Assembly (NCBI GenBank): GCA_943372555.1
Contig: CALRZB010000064.1
Coordinates: 1-11,870 of the forward strand
Direction: 5' to 3'
DNA from: JAIXWP01 sp943372555
GTDB taxonomy: Bacteria; Bacteroidota; Bacteroidia; Flavobacteriales_D; Sanyastnellaceae
DNA length: 11,870 bases
Positions 1 to 7,872 of this stretch are shown here, piece by piece. Position 1 is the stretch's first letter; each line of letters begins with the position of its first letter. A program made the translations under genes and the position numbers. A model generated the notes under the pieces. The model worked only from the letters and a program-made list of their open reading frames with translations, was not told the DNA's origin and did not search any database.

Positions 1-658
1 AAAGAATTTTATAAAAACCATGATCACGTTTACGTTGATTTTACTTTTTATAAAAGCTGCATTCTTGCTTTATTCTCAAGGAAATGATGCGGAATGGGTG
101 AAGTCTGTCAAAAAATTCTTAGCAATGTCGAAATTGGAGAGTATGTCGATTGGTGGAATTGGCGCTTGGATTTTATACTCCAAACGCGATGATTTGCTCA
201 AGTTTATTTACAATCCCATTGTATTGATTATTGCGTTAATAGGCATTCCCGCGCTTATTTACATCACACCATTGAGTCTTCAAAATGTAGTGTATCTGGC
301 CTACAGCGTTTGTTCGGTAATTATCATTTTGAATTTTGCAGGAAATGCGAAATTGAAAAATGTTCTGGAGAATAGGGTATTAGATTTCCTTGGAAAAATT
401 TCATTCGGAATCTATATGTATCACATGCTGGTGGTAACGTTTGTGCTCAATTTTAGCAGAGACTATCTGAAGCTAGGTTATTTCCCCGAAGGCGCATTAC
501 GACGAGAAGTTACCCTTAATGAAAATATTCTGATTTATACGCTCGTAATTGGGTTGACCATATTACTAGCCTCTTTGAGTTATCTTTACTTTGAAAAGAG
601 ATTCATCAAAATGAAATGGAAGGTAACAAAAGTGGTCAGTGGAGATCACGCTAAGTAA
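1..658 (+). CDS. Acyltransferase 3 (OafA/YrhL-like) membrane protein, 5'-truncated by window edge
   Basis: This is the C-terminal part of an integral membrane acyltransferase of the acyltransferase 3 family. Such proteins transfer acetyl or other acyl groups onto sugar hydroxyls of O-antigens or exopolysaccharides at the inner membrane. The reading frame is open to the left edge, so the ATG at 20 is probably internal. Counting from that ATG, hydrophobic segments lie at about residues 1-18, 66-84, 88-106, 129-145 and 170-190. The family-typical stretch LGKISFGIYMYH is at 124-135, and the C-terminal signature SYLYFEKRFIK is at 187-197. Family members are usually 340-400 residues, so roughly the N-terminal 40% with the catalytic His region is missing from view. 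The wzy-like gene starts 8 bases after the stop, which suggests one operon. The family call is confident; the acyl group and acceptor sugar are unknown. Confidence 0.85.
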   Translation, partial: KNFIKTMITFTLILLFIKAAFLLYSQGNDAEWVKSVKKFLAMSKLESMSIGGIGAWILYSKRDDLLKFIYNPIVLIIALIGIPALIYITPLSLQNVVYLAYSVCSVIIILNFAGNAKLKNVLENRVLDFLGKISFGIYMYHMLVVTFVLNFSRDYLKLGYFPEGALRREVTLNENILIYTLVIGLTILLASLSYLYFEKRFIKMKWKVTKVVSGDHAK

Positions 659-666
659 GGCAAGTA

Positions 667-1977
667 ATGTTTAGATGGTTCGTTATCATATCAATCATGC
701 TGAGTATTTTCATCAGCTCGTACGTGTTCTTCCGCGTGCCATTTGAAGCGTATTTCGGATATCTCGTTTTTGCACTTTTCTTTCCAGTTTTCTTTGCTAA
801 GTACGGAGTACCCAGAGCACCTGTTTTAATTTTCCTTCCTTTATTGATAAGTGGAGTGCTTTATGTGTCGATAGGATTGAACACAAGTGCCCAGTTTTAT
901 AAGGTGTTTATTGGGTTTTTCGCGTCAGTTCTATTTTACCATTATGTAGTTGAACTTTTCCTCTTTGATCTTAAAGCATTGTTTAGGATCTATATGAGGG
1001 TAAGTTTGATTGTTGCTTTTATAGGACTTTTTCAGCTTGTATCCTATTGGGTAGGATTTGGTCCAGGATACAATTATAGATGGATATTCAACAAATGGGG
1101 ATATATACCCGGAGGCCTTGGAATTCGTATTAACTCTGTTTTTGGAGAGCCTGCTTATTTTGCCGCAACCATTTCACCAGCGTTTTTTGTAAGCATTTAT
1201 AATTTTACAGTCGCAAAGCCCATTTTCATAACCAGACTTCAAAGTGTGGCCATCGTAGTTGCATACGTATTGACCTTCTCGAGCCTAGGGATTTTAGGGA
1301 TTTTCATGACAACTTTATTACTTCTTATCAACCTAGGCTTCTTCAAATATGCGATTGTCTTTATTCCTCTCTCTATATTTATTTTCACGTATTCATATGA
1401 TAACGTTGGAGAGTTTAAAGAGCGATATGATGGAACTATTGAAGTGTTCTCAACCGCCAACTATAAGAGTTATGATATCAATGGTAGTAGTTTCGTATTG
1501 TATAACAATTATCACGTCGCACTTGAAAATTTCAAAAGAAATCCTCTTTTTGGAACTGGGCTAGGCTCGCATCCAGTTGCATTCGATAAATACAGTTTTA
1601 CACTGCTTGAAGGCGCTGTTGATATCGACTTCAATAAAATGGATGCAAATTCCATGTTCTTGAGGCTTATGTCTGAGACAGGGATTTACGGATTATTTAT
1701 GATGTTGTTTTTGCTTTTTAAGTGCTGGGTATTTAAGCAAAGAACAGACGACGAAGAGATGTGGGTAATGTCAAATGGAATTGCCATTTTGTTTCTTCTT
1801 TACCTTATTAGGCAAGGACACTATTTTTTGAACGGTTTTCCATTCTTTCTATGGATGTATTACTACATTTATGCAGAGCATAAGAAAATACGGGATGCTA
1901 TGACAGCAACCGCGCCAACAGTTTTTGGGCCGAAGTCCATCGCCATAAATCCCACTTCCCTAGAGCAAAATAAATAG
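667..1977 (+). CDS. O-antigen polymerase/ligase-like (Wzy/WaaL-type) polytopic membrane protein
   Basis: This 436-residue protein is mostly hydrophobic, with about ten predicted membrane spans from residue 4 to about 402. It has the layout of the O-antigen ligase/polymerase superfamily (PF04932-like), which polymerises lipid-linked repeat units or transfers glycan chains on the periplasmic face. Visible signatures are INSVFGEPAYFAA at 155-167, a large hydrophilic loop at about 243-330 containing NPLFGTGLGSHP (292-303), and DANSMFLRLMSETGIYG at 326-342. The start 8 bases after the upstream acyltransferase supports cotranscription. The last 26 residues (411-436) are hydrophilic, follow the final membrane span and a basic HKKIRD stretch, and are encoded opposite the end of the convergent deacetylase gene, so they may be a recent read-through extension. 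Polymerase and ligase cannot be separated by sequence; a polymerase is likelier in this locus. Confidence 0.8.
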   Translation: MFRWFVIISIMLSIFISSYVFFRVPFEAYFGYLVFALFFPVFFAKYGVPRAPVLIFLPLLISGVLYVSIGLNTSAQFYKVFIGFFASVLFYHYVVELFLFDLKALFRIYMRVSLIVAFIGLFQLVSYWVGFGPGYNYRWIFNKWGYIPGGLGIRINSVFGEPAYFAATISPAFFVSIYNFTVAKPIFITRLQSVAIVVAYVLTFSSLGILGIFMTTLLLLINLGFFKYAIVFIPLSIFIFTYSYDNVGEFKERYDGTIEVFSTANYKSYDINGSSFVLYNNYHVALENFKRNPLFGTGLGSHPVAFDKYSFTLLEGAVDIDFNKMDANSMFLRLMSETGIYGLFMMLFLLFKCWVFKQRTDDEEMWVMSNGIAILFLLYLIRQGHYFLNGFPFFLWMYYYIYAEHKKIRDAMTATAPTVFGPKSIAINPTSLEQNK

Positions 1978-2728
1978 CCCCCTTATTCCAGTCAACTTCA
2001 AAGTTTCTTCTGTAAATAATATAGGGATTAGAAGTTGAAGTGAATGTGCCAGGTACAGTCGTAAAATGCATTTTATAATTTTCCTTGATGATTTTGGCGC
2101 AACTTGAATTTACAGATGTCAAGGTGTTGTTCGGTGATGCAATCGTGATAATCTTAGCGCCCATTTGAAGTTCGATTCTTTTCTGGGCATCAATGATCTC
2201 ATAGTGCAAATCATTTTCAGACATTGTAGTGTTTAATGTATGACTTGCACTGTGCGCTCCAATTACGTGTCCTGTATCAACCAATTTTCTTAAGTCGCTC
2301 CAAGACATTGCCGTGATGTCTTCTATTTCATGATCAACTTCTTTGTTGATTATTGGACGAATCTTGGATTGATAATACTCAGCTTGAGAAGGACTTTCAA
2401 TGAAGTCTGGTATGACGAAATAGGTTGCGGATTTATCATTTTCAGCAAGCCACATTGCCGTGTGATAATTATTCATTAGTCCATCGTCAAAACTCAAAGT
2501 GTAATATGGTCCATCAACATAATTTCCTAAAAAAAAAGTTGACATGTCATTTGCTGGAAGGTATTTATATGATTTGTCTAGCTCTCTTATTAGAGATATA
2601 AAATCATTCATCCTATCAAATGGAGTTGAATGCATGCAAATCACTAGCAACTCATTTGGCGCATGATGTGAGCCGAAAATCTTCTCAGCATGCCCTAAAA
2701 GGGATTTTATTTTTTGCGTAAAGTTCAT
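1898..2728 (-). CDS. NodB-type polysaccharide deacetylase family protein
   Basis: A 276-residue protein with a NodB homology domain (carbohydrate esterase 4-like), expected to remove N-acetyl groups from amino sugars in a metal-dependent reaction. Motif 1 is SFDDG at 79-83 (catalytic Asp81, metal ligand Asp82). Motif 2 is HSASH at 159-163 (metal ligands His159 and His163). The place of motif 3 holds IASPNN (about 196-201) instead of the usual R/Y-x-P-Y-G type. No signal peptide is evident, so cytoplasmic action on a precursor is possible. I chose the ATG at 2726-2728, two bases after the upstream GNAT stop; a TTG three codons earlier (2737) would overlap that gene. The pair is almost surely one operon. 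The 3' end overlaps the convergent wzy-like gene by 80 bases. The family is clear; activity and substrate are inferred. Confidence 0.82.
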   Translation of the reverse strand: MNFTQKIKSLLGHAEKIFGSHHAPNELLVICMHSTPFDRMNDFISLIRELDKSYKYLPANDMSTFFLGNYVDGPYYTLSFDDGLMNNYHTAMWLAENDKSATYFVIPDFIESPSQAEYYQSKIRPIINKEVDHEIEDITAMSWSDLRKLVDTGHVIGAHSASHTLNTTMSENDLHYEIIDAQKRIELQMGAKIITIASPNNTLTSVNSSCAKIIKENYKMHFTTVPGTFTSTSNPYIIYRRNFEVDWNKGAIYFALGKWDLWRWTSAQKLLARLLS

Positions 2729-2730
2729 TT

Positions 2731-3681
2731 TTACCAAGTGTCAATATCACCACGTTCAATATGCCATTCATGCCATGACGTGTCTATTTTTCCTTCCTTC
2801 GCTTTGGCTATGAAATATATTTTTCGGTCAATTTTCCTGAATCCTCTATGCAAGATTGGTTCGACACCAGCAGAGTTGTCCTCATTAATGGCGTAGCTCA
2901 TAAATGTGGCATTGCAATTTTTGCGTAGGGCCTTTTCAAATTCTTTCCAAGCTTTAATTCTGAAATTAGTATCCGTTGTGGTGAACACTGCTCGTCCAAT
3001 AACAATTTCTTGAATTATTTTTTTACGAATCTGAACCTTAAACTCGAATAGCGCTTGATGTGAATTGTCTTCGAATAAAAAACGGAAATGAGGTTCATTT
3101 TGATAATCAAATCGGTATTCGTCCATTCCGATACTTTGCTCAACCATAACGGATGAGTTTTGCGGAAAAATATCCATTGGCACACGCTTGAATCGACCAC
3201 TTTTTGTGAGTTGATCAGTGGCATTTGAAATGAGCGAAAGCACTGGATTTAAAGGCTTAATATACCATTGAAGGTCGAAAGGATTTTCCCAATTTTTGCG
3301 TATGAATGAATTGTAGGAGGCCTCAACGGGAAATCCAATAAGCAAATCAAATTGAATATTGTTTTCTGGTTGATGAATGTAATCAAGCATTTTGGCAAAC
3401 AAACCCTTCCCACGGAAATCTGGGTGTACCAATGAGTTTCCGCTCTGCAGAGCATGAATAGTCTTATTATATTGACGCAATGGCCAATAGAAAAAGGATT
3501 GAAATCCACCAACTTGGTTACCATCTACTGTCACAATCCGAATGCTGCGCCCTTGCTGATACGGCGCTTCGTAGAATTTCAAGAATAACTTCTCAAATTC
3601 ATTGAAGTCAACTCCATACTCAGCCACAAAAAGTGAAATGACCTGAGGCCTCATCCAATCTTCGTATAATTTAATTTCCAT
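2731..3681 (-). CDS. GNAT-family acyltransferase, long (probably two-domain) form
   Basis: A 316-residue soluble protein whose N-terminal half reads as a GNAT acyl-CoA-dependent acyltransferase. The motif A region is NSLVHPDFRGKGLF at 82-95, with the acetyl-CoA pyrophosphate-binding R-x-x-G pattern at Arg90 to Gly93. A beta-strand/GFP turn follows (LLIGFP, 113-118), then YNSFIRKNWENP (123-134), as in many GNAT enzymes. The protein is about twice a minimal GNAT domain; residues about 180-310 could be a second, degenerate GNAT-like half, ending in GFRKIDRKIYFIA. It is the first gene of a two-gene minus-strand unit with the deacetylase (2-base gap) and diverges from a glycosyltransferase 29 bases away. 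An N- or O-acylation role on a sugar is inferred from context; aminoacyl or peptide substrates are not excluded. Confidence 0.72.
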   Translation of the reverse strand: MEIKLYEDWMRPQVISLFVAEYGVDFNEFEKLFLKFYEAPYQQGRSIRIVTVDGNQVGGFQSFFYWPLRQYNKTIHALQSGNSLVHPDFRGKGLFAKMLDYIHQPENNIQFDLLIGFPVEASYNSFIRKNWENPFDLQWYIKPLNPVLSLISNATDQLTKSGRFKRVPMDIFPQNSSVMVEQSIGMDEYRFDYQNEPHFRFLFEDNSHQALFEFKVQIRKKIIQEIVIGRAVFTTTDTNFRIKAWKEFEKALRKNCNATFMSYAINEDNSAGVEPILHRGFRKIDRKIYFIAKAKEGKIDTSWHEWHIERGDIDTW

Positions 3682-3710
3682 ATTTGCCCAAGTTGTAGAA
3701 CTTTGCGAAT

Positions 3711-4751
3711 ATGAAAAGAATGTTGGTATTATACCGCGAGTTGGCAGGTTATTTCGTTAACAATATGAATAATCTTGCCGAAAATCACGATGTGTCGATT
3801 GATATAGTTGCCTATGCGGTACAGTCTGACGCTCCTTTTCAATTCTCCTTTCACCCAAACATTAGAGTTTTCAAACGAAATGAAACGACAGATAATCAGA
3901 TCAATGAGTGGGTTTTAACTGGTCAATACGATTTGATTTTTTGCGGGGGATGGAGTGATAAGGGCTATTTGGCTGCTATTTCTCAAAAGGGAAATACGCC
4001 TGCAATGCTAGGATTTGACAAGCAATGGCTAGGGACAATAAAGGATCGCTTGGCCACTCTATATCTGCGCTTCAAAGTAAAATCACTTTTCGATTACGCA
4101 TTTGTTCCTGGTAGCGAACAAGCCACATTTGCCCAAAATATGGGATTTGCCGACTACGCTATTTTTCAGGGTGCTTACACATGCGAGACGAAAAGATTCG
4201 ACCAAATTTTTCAATGGCGTCAAAGTCATATTTCAACGATTAAAAAACAAGTGTTCTTCGCAGGGCGATATGTCATGGAAAAAGACATCGAACTGCTTTG
4301 GAGCGTTGCTGCCAAATTACTCAATGAGCAGCCCGAATGGGAATTTCATTTCATCGGAAAAGGACCTTTATGGGAAAAGCGTCTTATCCACCCGAGAGTT
4401 ATTCATCACGGGTTTCTAGATGGAATTCAACTAGAGACCACTATTCGCACGGGTGCGATTTTCGTACTCCCGAGCATCTATGAGCCTTGGGGTGTTGTAG
4501 TCAATGAGTTTGCCGCTGTTGGTTATCCGTTGGTGCTTTCGGATAAGGTTGGTGCACGCACAGGACTGAAGGGAAATAAAAACGCCATCATATTTCCTGC
4601 GGCCAACGCTGTTGCTTTGCACTTTGCCCTTCAAGAGATGATGTTAAAAACGGATGAACAGCGACTTGAATTGGGTGTGGAAAGCCATGCCCTCTCTATG
4701 CGCATCAATGAGGCAAATTATGCTTCCACCATCCTTAAGATGATGCGATAA
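3711..4751 (+). CDS. GT4-family glycosyltransferase
   Basis: A 346-residue GT-B fold glycosyltransferase of the GT4/group 1 type, expected to transfer a sugar from a nucleotide donor to a growing lipid-linked glycan at the cytoplasmic face. The C-terminal donor-binding half starts near 180 with QVFFAGRYVMEKDIELL (180-196), the usual G-R-x-x-x-x-K-D pattern. WEFHFIGKGPL (210-220) follows, and then the EX7E motif with Glu258 and Glu266 in EPWGVVVNE. The N-terminal half is short and divergent; it lacks a clear glycine-rich loop and begins MKRMLVLYRELAGYF. The start codon lies 29 bases from the divergent GNAT gene, so a promoter must sit in that gap or inside the GNAT coding region. The amidotransferase follows after 37 bases. 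Donor and acceptor cannot be predicted. Confidence 0.85.
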   Translation: MKRMLVLYRELAGYFVNNMNNLAENHDVSIDIVAYAVQSDAPFQFSFHPNIRVFKRNETTDNQINEWVLTGQYDLIFCGGWSDKGYLAAISQKGNTPAMLGFDKQWLGTIKDRLATLYLRFKVKSLFDYAFVPGSEQATFAQNMGFADYAIFQGAYTCETKRFDQIFQWRQSHISTIKKQVFFAGRYVMEKDIELLWSVAAKLLNEQPEWEFHFIGKGPLWEKRLIHPRVIHHGFLDGIQLETTIRTGAIFVLPSIYEPWGVVVNEFAAVGYPLVLSDKVGARTGLKGNKNAIIFPAANAVALHFALQEMMLKTDEQRLELGVESHALSMRINEANYASTILKMMR

Positions 4752-4788
4752 ACCCTATATTAGCCGCAATTGTGACTACCACTTTATT

Positions 4789-6657
4789 ATGTGCGGAATT
4801 GCTGGAATTATTAATTGGAATGGTACTGAGAATCTAGTTGAGATTGTCGGGAAAATGACCAATGCCATCGCTCATCGAGGTCCCGATGCTGAAGGGATTT
4901 ATACCGAGCAAACACTCGGTTTTGGCCATCGTCGACTTAGTATTATCGATACTTCAGCTGCAGGCAATCAGCCTTTCTACTCGCCACAAAGGGATGTTGT
5001 AATTGTATTCAACGGTGAAATTTACAATTACCTCGAATTAAGAAAGGAACTTTCAACAGATTATGATTTTGCTACTCATACGGATACTGAAGTAATTCTT
5101 GCAGCCTACCGAAAATGGGGCATTCAATGCATTGAAAAATTCATTGGAATGTTTGCTTTTGCATTATTAGATAAAAAAACAAATGAAACTTTTCTCGTCA
5201 GAGATAGAGTCGGAGTCAAGCCAATCTATATTTCCAATACTCCAAGAGGTTTCGTTTTCGCATCTGAAATTCGCTCAGTCCTTGCATCTGGCTTGGTAAA
5301 ACGAAAATTATCACAAAGGGCATTAGCTGATTATCTGAGATACCAAACTGTTCACGCACCAAATACAATTATAGATGAAGTGAAAATGCTAATGCCTGGA
5401 CATTACATTCATTTCAAAGAAAATAAAACGGAATTTGTCCAATATTGGAATATGCAGGATTCATTGAAGCCTGCGAATGATAGCAAATCACGAGACGAAG
5501 TAAAGAAAGATGTTTATGATCTTTTGCACAGCTCAATAGAAATGCGAATGCGCGCTGATGTGCCTTTCGGAGCGTTTCTATCAGGCGGCATAGACTCAAG
5601 TATTGTTGTAGGTTTAATGAGCAGAATTTCGCCTCATCCAGTAAAGACATTCTCTATCACGTTTCATGAAAAGGAATTTGATGAAAGTCCTTATTCAGAT
5701 TTGATTGCGAAAAGATTCAAGACAGACCAGACCGAAATTAGATTATCAGCAAATGACTTTCTTACCACCATTCCGGAAGCATTGTATTCCATGGATCATC
5801 CTGGTGGCGACGGACCGAATACCTATGTTGTTTCAAAAGTGACGCGTGAAGCTGGTGTTAAGATGGCCTTGTCAGGAATAGGCGGCGACGAGCTTTTTGC
5901 AGGCTATGATATTTTCAAACGAATGCACAGTTTGAATGAAAAAAAATGGTTGAGCAAGACACCTAGAGCGCTCCGCGTGCTCGGGGCTAATGCCCTCTTG
6001 GCCTTAAAGCCTTCCATCGCATCACAAAAAATTTCTGAATTCCTTAGGCAAGAAGACTTCAACGAATGGTCTGCTTATACTATTTCACGACAAGTTTGGC
6101 TTGACTCCGGCATCAAACAACTGCTTCGAAACGAGTCTACCGAGCCAAACGCTGTGAGCTCAATCATAGCTGATCTTTCTGATATTAATGCTCCAATTTT
6201 CTCGAAAGTTACTGTCGCGGAGATATCAACGTACATGCAAAATGTTCTTCTGCGCGACTCTGATCAAATGAGCATGGCGCACGCCCTAGAAATCCGCGAA
6301 CCTTTTGTCGATCATCGACTAATTGAATACGCACTCGGTATTTCTGATGAAATGAAATTCCCACATTCACCAAAACAACTTCTCGTGGAAAGCATGGGTG
6401 ATCTCATTCCTCGCGAAATTGTTGACCGCCCAAAAATGGGATTCACTTTCCCATGGCCACATTGGATGCGAGGCGAACTCAAATCATATTGCGAAGAAGG
6501 TCTTGCAGAACTCAAAAAAACCAATGCATTCAACAATGATTATTTGATGAATATGTGGTCGGAGTTTTTGGCTTCTAAACCAACCGTAACGTGGGCTAGA
6601 ATCTGGCCTCTTGTCGTTCTCGGTCATTGGATAAAAACAAACGGAATAAATGAGTAA
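4789..6657 (+). CDS. asnB: Asparagine synthase (glutamine-hydrolysing)-type amidotransferase
   Basis: A 622-residue two-domain glutamine amidotransferase. Known family members take ammonia from glutamine in an N-terminal Ntn domain and use it in a C-terminal synthetase domain to amidate an adenylated carboxylate. Cys2 is the nucleophile after Met1 removal. HRGPDAEG (29-36), HRRLSIID (47-54), FNGEIYN (74-80) and HTDTE (97-101) complete the glutaminase site. The PP-loop is SGGIDSS (265-271), and SGIGGDELFAGY (362-373) is a second hallmark. All key residues are present, so it should be active. It sits between two glycosyltransferases and its stop overlaps the next start by 8 bases (ATGAGTAA). 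Copies in surface-polysaccharide loci often act on sugar acids such as uronic acids, so uronate amidation is a plausible alternative to free asparagine synthesis. The gene symbol reflects family, not proven role. Confidence 0.92.
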   Translation: MCGIAGIINWNGTENLVEIVGKMTNAIAHRGPDAEGIYTEQTLGFGHRRLSIIDTSAAGNQPFYSPQRDVVIVFNGEIYNYLELRKELSTDYDFATHTDTEVILAAYRKWGIQCIEKFIGMFAFALLDKKTNETFLVRDRVGVKPIYISNTPRGFVFASEIRSVLASGLVKRKLSQRALADYLRYQTVHAPNTIIDEVKMLMPGHYIHFKENKTEFVQYWNMQDSLKPANDSKSRDEVKKDVYDLLHSSIEMRMRADVPFGAFLSGGIDSSIVVGLMSRISPHPVKTFSITFHEKEFDESPYSDLIAKRFKTDQTEIRLSANDFLTTIPEALYSMDHPGGDGPNTYVVSKVTREAGVKMALSGIGGDELFAGYDIFKRMHSLNEKKWLSKTPRALRVLGANALLALKPSIASQKISEFLRQEDFNEWSAYTISRQVWLDSGIKQLLRNESTEPNAVSSIIADLSDINAPIFSKVTVAEISTYMQNVLLRDSDQMSMAHALEIREPFVDHRLIEYALGISDEMKFPHSPKQLLVESMGDLIPREIVDRPKMGFTFPWPHWMRGELKSYCEEGLAELKKTNAFNNDYLMNMWSEFLASKPTVTWARIWPLVVLGHWIKTNGINE

Positions 6658-7783
6658 AAAAGCGATTCTCGTTTTTTCTGATTGGTACTTCCCAGGCTTC
6701 AAGGCCGGAGGGCCCATTCGCTCATTAATGAATATTGTCGATAATGTTGATTGTGATTTTTTTATCGTAACAAGAATTACTGATTACCATAGCGATGAGC
6801 CTTATCATGGCATCGCAGAGAATGTGTGGACACAAACCACGCCGAATACAAATGTGATGTATATCAAAGAAAGTATGATGACTTTCGCTTTTGTTGTATC
6901 ACTAATTGGCGAGAGAAAATACCATAAGTTTTATCTCAACTCACTCTTTTCACCTCTCTTCACGATACTTCCTCTTCGCGTTCTGAAAAAACTTAAGAAG
7001 AATACAAAAACTATCGTTGCCCCTAGAGGAATGCTAAAGTCAGGTGCGTTGTCGGTGAAATCGAATAAGAAGAAATTGTTTTTGCTCGTCGCAAAACTCA
7101 CTGGATTGTACGGAGGCGTCACTTGGCATGCAACGAGCAAATTGGAAGGTGATGAAATACGCTCCGTCTTCAAATCTGCTCATATCAAGTTAGCCGAAGT
7201 GCTTGCTTCATTACCAAAAGCGGAAATTGTAAAACCGAACAAACAATCGGGAGAAGTTAAGCTAGTTTCTTTTACTCGAATAAGCGAGGAAAAGGGCGTT
7301 CTCGAGGCAATCAGATTTGTTTCAGATTTGCCAACCGAATATTCGTTCGGGTTTGATATTTACGGAGCTATGCCAGAAGGTGATTACTTGGAGAAATGCA
7401 AAAGTTTGCTAATTGATTCACCCAATCGGAGCATTCGGTTGATGGGAGAAGTGAATCCAAATGAATTATCTGTCATCTATTCGAAGTATCAATTTTTTCT
7501 GCTTCCAACTTGGGGCGAGAACTTTGGACACGCCATTTCAGAAGCACTCTGTCATTCTACACCTGTAATAATTTCCAATATGACTCCTTGGAAGGGGCTA
7601 GAAAAAGAGAAAGCAGGTTGGGATTTGCCGCTAATTGAGGATGATTTTGTAGAAAAAATTAGTCTAGCAGCACAGATGGACCAGACAGATTATGACAATT
7701 GGACCAAAGGAGCAAGGGCATTTGGACTGAAACATGCCGAAAACCCATCGGTTTTGGCTGCTAATCGCGATTTATTCGAATAA
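6650..7783 (+). CDS. GT4-family glycosyltransferase, translationally coupled to asnB-like gene
   Basis: A 377-residue GT-B glycosyltransferase. The N terminus has the classic acceptor-side loop FPGFKAGGPIRSL (14-26). The middle contains VAPRGMLKSGAL (123-134), frequent in GT4 enzymes of polysaccharide loci. The donor half has VSFTRISEEKGV (206-217), IYGAMPEGDY (237-246) and the EX7E motif with Glu290 and Glu298 in ENFGHAISE. It should transfer one sugar from a nucleotide donor on the cytoplasmic side. Its ATG lies within the end of the amidotransferase gene (8-base overlap), which implies translational coupling and matched expression; the two products may work on the same intermediate. It is the last gene of the polysaccharide block, and no clear hairpin terminator follows it in the 89-base gap. 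Sugar specificity is unknown. Confidence 0.88.
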   Translation: MSKKAILVFSDWYFPGFKAGGPIRSLMNIVDNVDCDFFIVTRITDYHSDEPYHGIAENVWTQTTPNTNVMYIKESMMTFAFVVSLIGERKYHKFYLNSLFSPLFTILPLRVLKKLKKNTKTIVAPRGMLKSGALSVKSNKKKLFLLVAKLTGLYGGVTWHATSKLEGDEIRSVFKSAHIKLAEVLASLPKAEIVKPNKQSGEVKLVSFTRISEEKGVLEAIRFVSDLPTEYSFGFDIYGAMPEGDYLEKCKSLLIDSPNRSIRLMGEVNPNELSVIYSKYQFFLLPTWGENFGHAISEALCHSTPVIISNMTPWKGLEKEKAGWDLPLIEDDFVEKISLAAQMDQTDYDNWTKGARAFGLKHAENPSVLAANRDLFE

Positions 7784-7872
7784 ACACGCATAATTATTCA
7801 ATCGAAATATTTTCACATTTCCTTAATAACACCGACTATTGTAGCGCGTACTTTTAACGCCAATAATTTTAC
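7784..7872. other. 89-base intergenic gap between polysaccharide block and rimK
   Basis: An AT-rich spacer separating the last glycosyltransferase from the rimK-like gene. No strong hairpin with a T-tract is visible for ending the upstream transcript. The only promoter-like element is TACTTTTA at 7849-7856, which matches the Bacteroidota -7 consensus TAnnTTTG except at the last base. It lies 16 bases before the rimK start, similar to the short leaders of other genes here. No TTG -33 element is present at the usual 17-23 base distance, so the promoter call is weak. Confidence 0.35.

Noticed and set aside
20..22. ATG at 20 as the true start of the acyltransferase
   Set aside because: The frame is open to the window edge and the visible protein covers only the C-terminal part of the family.
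2729..2737. TTG start for the deacetylase three codons upstream
   Set aside because: It would overlap the GNAT stop, while the ATG at 2726-2728 follows that stop by two bases and gives a normal N terminus.
3249..3524. Alternative minus-strand frame of 91 codons inside the GNAT gene
   Set aside because: It is an out-of-frame reading of the GNAT coding region with no recognisable domain.
3682..3710. Promoter boxes in the 29-base gap between GNAT and glycosyltransferase genes
   Set aside because: GAACTTTG (3698-3705) is one mismatch from consensus but has no supporting -33 element; nothing convincing on the minus strand. The promoters may lie inside the coding regions.
4756..4763. TATATTAG as a -7 promoter box for the asnB-like gene
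   Set aside because: One mismatch to TAnnTTTG, no -33 element and only a 37-base gap to the upstream same-strand gene; read-through from the glycosyltransferase is simpler.
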